Shown piece after piece: positions 62,867-64,000 of a stretch of 64,000 nt of DNA. The DNA is from Methanobacteriota archaeon (GTDB taxonomy: Archaea > Halobacteriota > Methanomicrobia > Methanomicrobiales > Methanospirillaceae). Under the pieces are notes generated by a model. That model was not told the origin of the DNA. It did not search any database and worked only from the letters and a program-made list of their open reading frames with translations. Every line of letters starts with the position of its first letter. Position 1 is the first letter of the stretch. Where the stretch lies: the NCBI GenBank assembly GCA_029547605.1, contig JAKPPB010000063.1:62001-126000 (forward strand), in the 5' to 3' direction. A program made the translations under genes and the position numbers.

Positions 62867-64000
62867 ATGCTCTGGTGGTGTGATACCTGCCACACCCCCG
62901 CACTCGCAAGGGTCTGCTCATCGTGCGGCTCACGGTCAAGAGAGGTCACACTTACCCCCCCCGGAGATGCAAGACCCGCATTTCCGGCAGACATCTCCCT
63001 GGTGAACAGGATTTACTCGGAACACTTCGGCGAACCACTCATTCCCCCGGGGCACCTGGCGCTCCTGAACAAGGTACCCGATCCCGATCGGATGGAAGAG
63101 ATAATTGTCGGAGGGGGCGTGGCAGGGTCGATAAAGTACCTCCCGGGTGAGTCAAGGTGGGAGGCGATCCCCCGCACCCAGGCATCGGTCTTCCTTTCGC
63201 CCCGGAGGAAATATGTCATCGTGGACAACGGCGCGGTTCCATCAATACAGGGGCAAGGGGCAAGCGTGCTTGCTCCCGGGCTCGTGGAGATCGAGCCGTC
63301 GGTAACCCGGGGGGATGAGGTGTTCGTCCTGGACGAACAGGGGAATGTTGTTGCGGTCGGACGGGCCAAAGTTGACGCTGGCGATGCCGAACGGATGGAA
63401 CGGGGCCCGGTTGTCAGGACGAGGCGCAACTTCCCCTCGATCTGTACCAGGGGGGAGGCAACTTGGGACGATGCGGTGAGATCCTGTGAAGGGGTTCTCG
63501 AAGAACGGGAGGCAGAGGCAGTCTCGTTTATCAGGGATGTCGCGGCGAGAAACGCCATGCCGGTGAACGTGTCGTATTCGGGTGGCAAGGACAGCCTTGC
63601 AACCCTCCTCCTGGTGAGAAAAGCGCTCGGGCTCGTCCCCATTCTCTTTGCAGACACAGGGCTTGAGTTCCCCGAGACGTGCCGGAATGTTGAAGAGGTC
63701 TCCCGCACTTTCGATGCCCCTATCGTGCGGGCAGATGGAAAGGAGTCCTTCTGGAAGGCTTTTGAGACCCAGGGGCCTCCTGCAGTCGATTTCAGGTGGT
63801 GTTGCCGCACCGCAAAACTCGGGCCGGTGGAGGAAGCGATCAGGGAGAGATGGGGCGAATGCCTCTCATTTATCGGCCAGAGAAAATTTGAGTCGTTTCG
63901 GCGGATGGCGAGCACGAGAGTCTGGAGAAATCCGCACCTGAAACGCCAGCTCTCTGCGGCGCCCATCCACCACTGGACTGCACTTGCGGTCTGGCTCTAC
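62867..64000 (+). CDS. Zinc-ribbon/PUA/PAPS-reductase-like protein (partial, C-terminus beyond window)
   Basis: 378 codons are visible. The N-terminus holds a zinc ribbon (WCDTCHTPALARVCSSCGS), then a linker, a PUA-like domain (RKYVIVDNGAVPSIQGQGAS, LAPGLVEIEPSVTRGDEVFV) and from about residue 220 a PP-loop domain: NVSYSGGKDSLATLLLV, ADTGLEFPETCRNVEEV and FRWCCRTAKLGPVEEAI. Archaeal proteins of this layout are annotated as PAPS reductase-like, but zinc ribbon plus PUA suggests RNA or another substrate. ATG 62840 is an alternative start. Divergent from mbhA. Confidence 0.82.
   Translation, partial: MLWWCDTCHTPALARVCSSCGSRSREVTLTPPGDARPAFPADISLVNRIYSEHFGEPLIPPGHLALLNKVPDPDRMEEIIVGGGVAGSIKYLPGESRWEAIPRTQASVFLSPRRKYVIVDNGAVPSIQGQGASVLAPGLVEIEPSVTRGDEVFVLDEQGNVVAVGRAKVDAGDAERMERGPVVRTRRNFPSICTRGEATWDDAVRSCEGVLEEREAEAVSFIRDVAARNAMPVNVSYSGGKDSLATLLLVRKALGLVPILFADTGLEFPETCRNVEEVSRTFDAPIVRADGKESFWKAFETQGPPAVDFRWCCRTAKLGPVEEAIRERWGECLSFIGQRKFESFRRMASTRVWRNPHLKRQLSAAPIHHWTALAVWLY

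Noticed and set aside
1-64000. CRISPR arrays, insertion sequences, integrases or attachment sites
   Set aside because: Read for direct repeats, transposase/integrase motifs and a tRNA-flanking duplication; none found, including around tRNA-Gly.

Overview
The window is chromosomal DNA of a hydrogenotrophic methanogenic archaeon, most likely order Methanomicrobiales. The evidence is a complete 14-gene Mbh-type energy-converting hydrogenase operon, the methanogen-restricted families DUF1890, DUF1894 and DUF2121, an archaeal heme/siroheme/cobamide precursor pathway, TATA-like promoters and GC-rich genes with GGAGG-type ribosome binding sites. I see no rRNA, CRISPR array, transposase or phage gene. 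One tRNA (Gly, anticodon GCC) is present.

Layout. 1-13.6 kb holds metabolic and accessory genes: dapL (cut by the left edge), cutA-fdhD, DUF1890-DUF1894, a two-subunit 2-oxoacid:ferredoxin oxidoreductase, glutamate dehydrogenase, a UPF0316 membrane protein, DUF2284, an iron-sulfur flavoprotein, a YedK/HMCES-type SRAP protein, a HAD phosphatase, a flavin-binding split-barrel protein and a DUF255 thioredoxin-like protein. 13.8-21.1 kb is a DNA-repair block: mutS-mutL, a class II photolyase and an overlapping MutY-like glycosylase. 21.4-33.0 kb is a minus-strand tetrapyrrole block: sirC-hemA-hemB-hemL-hemC-cobA, then cbiT-cbiL-cbiF-cbiG-cbiH-cbiC-cbiD-cbiE, giving uroporphyrinogen III-derived precorrins for cobamides, F430 and siroheme. 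No hemD lies in the block.

33.3-46.7 kb is accessory: the tRNA, a tandem-META lipoprotein gene broken by a one-base frameshift, another lipoprotein, a CHASE4 sensor kinase, a Liv-type ABC transporter split into divergent and convergent parts with two paralogous binding proteins, a DUF2121 operon and a GDPD-type phosphodiesterase. 46.9-51.2 kb has an SLC13-type permease and a sulfur cassette (persulfide dioxygenase-rhodanese fusion plus two YedE-type sulfur transport proteins).

51.4-54.3 kb is an overlapping operon with no histidine kinase: a HAMP membrane protein, a Roadblock/LC7 protein, a PATAN-like/LC7 fusion, a response regulator, and a hydrogenase maturation protease. It converges on the mbh operon (62.5 to 54.4 kb), whose catalytic subunit the protease probably processes. 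The right edge holds a zinc-ribbon/PUA/PAPS-reductase-like gene, cut by the window end.

The candidates most worth following are the kinase-less HAMP-Roadblock-receiver module next to the hydrogenase, the oxygen-linked persulfide dioxygenase cassette in a strict anaerobe, the META frameshift on a slippery T run, and several perfect inverted repeats in promoters and leaders (cutA, liv, mbh). All functional calls rest on reading motifs by eye; no database search was run.
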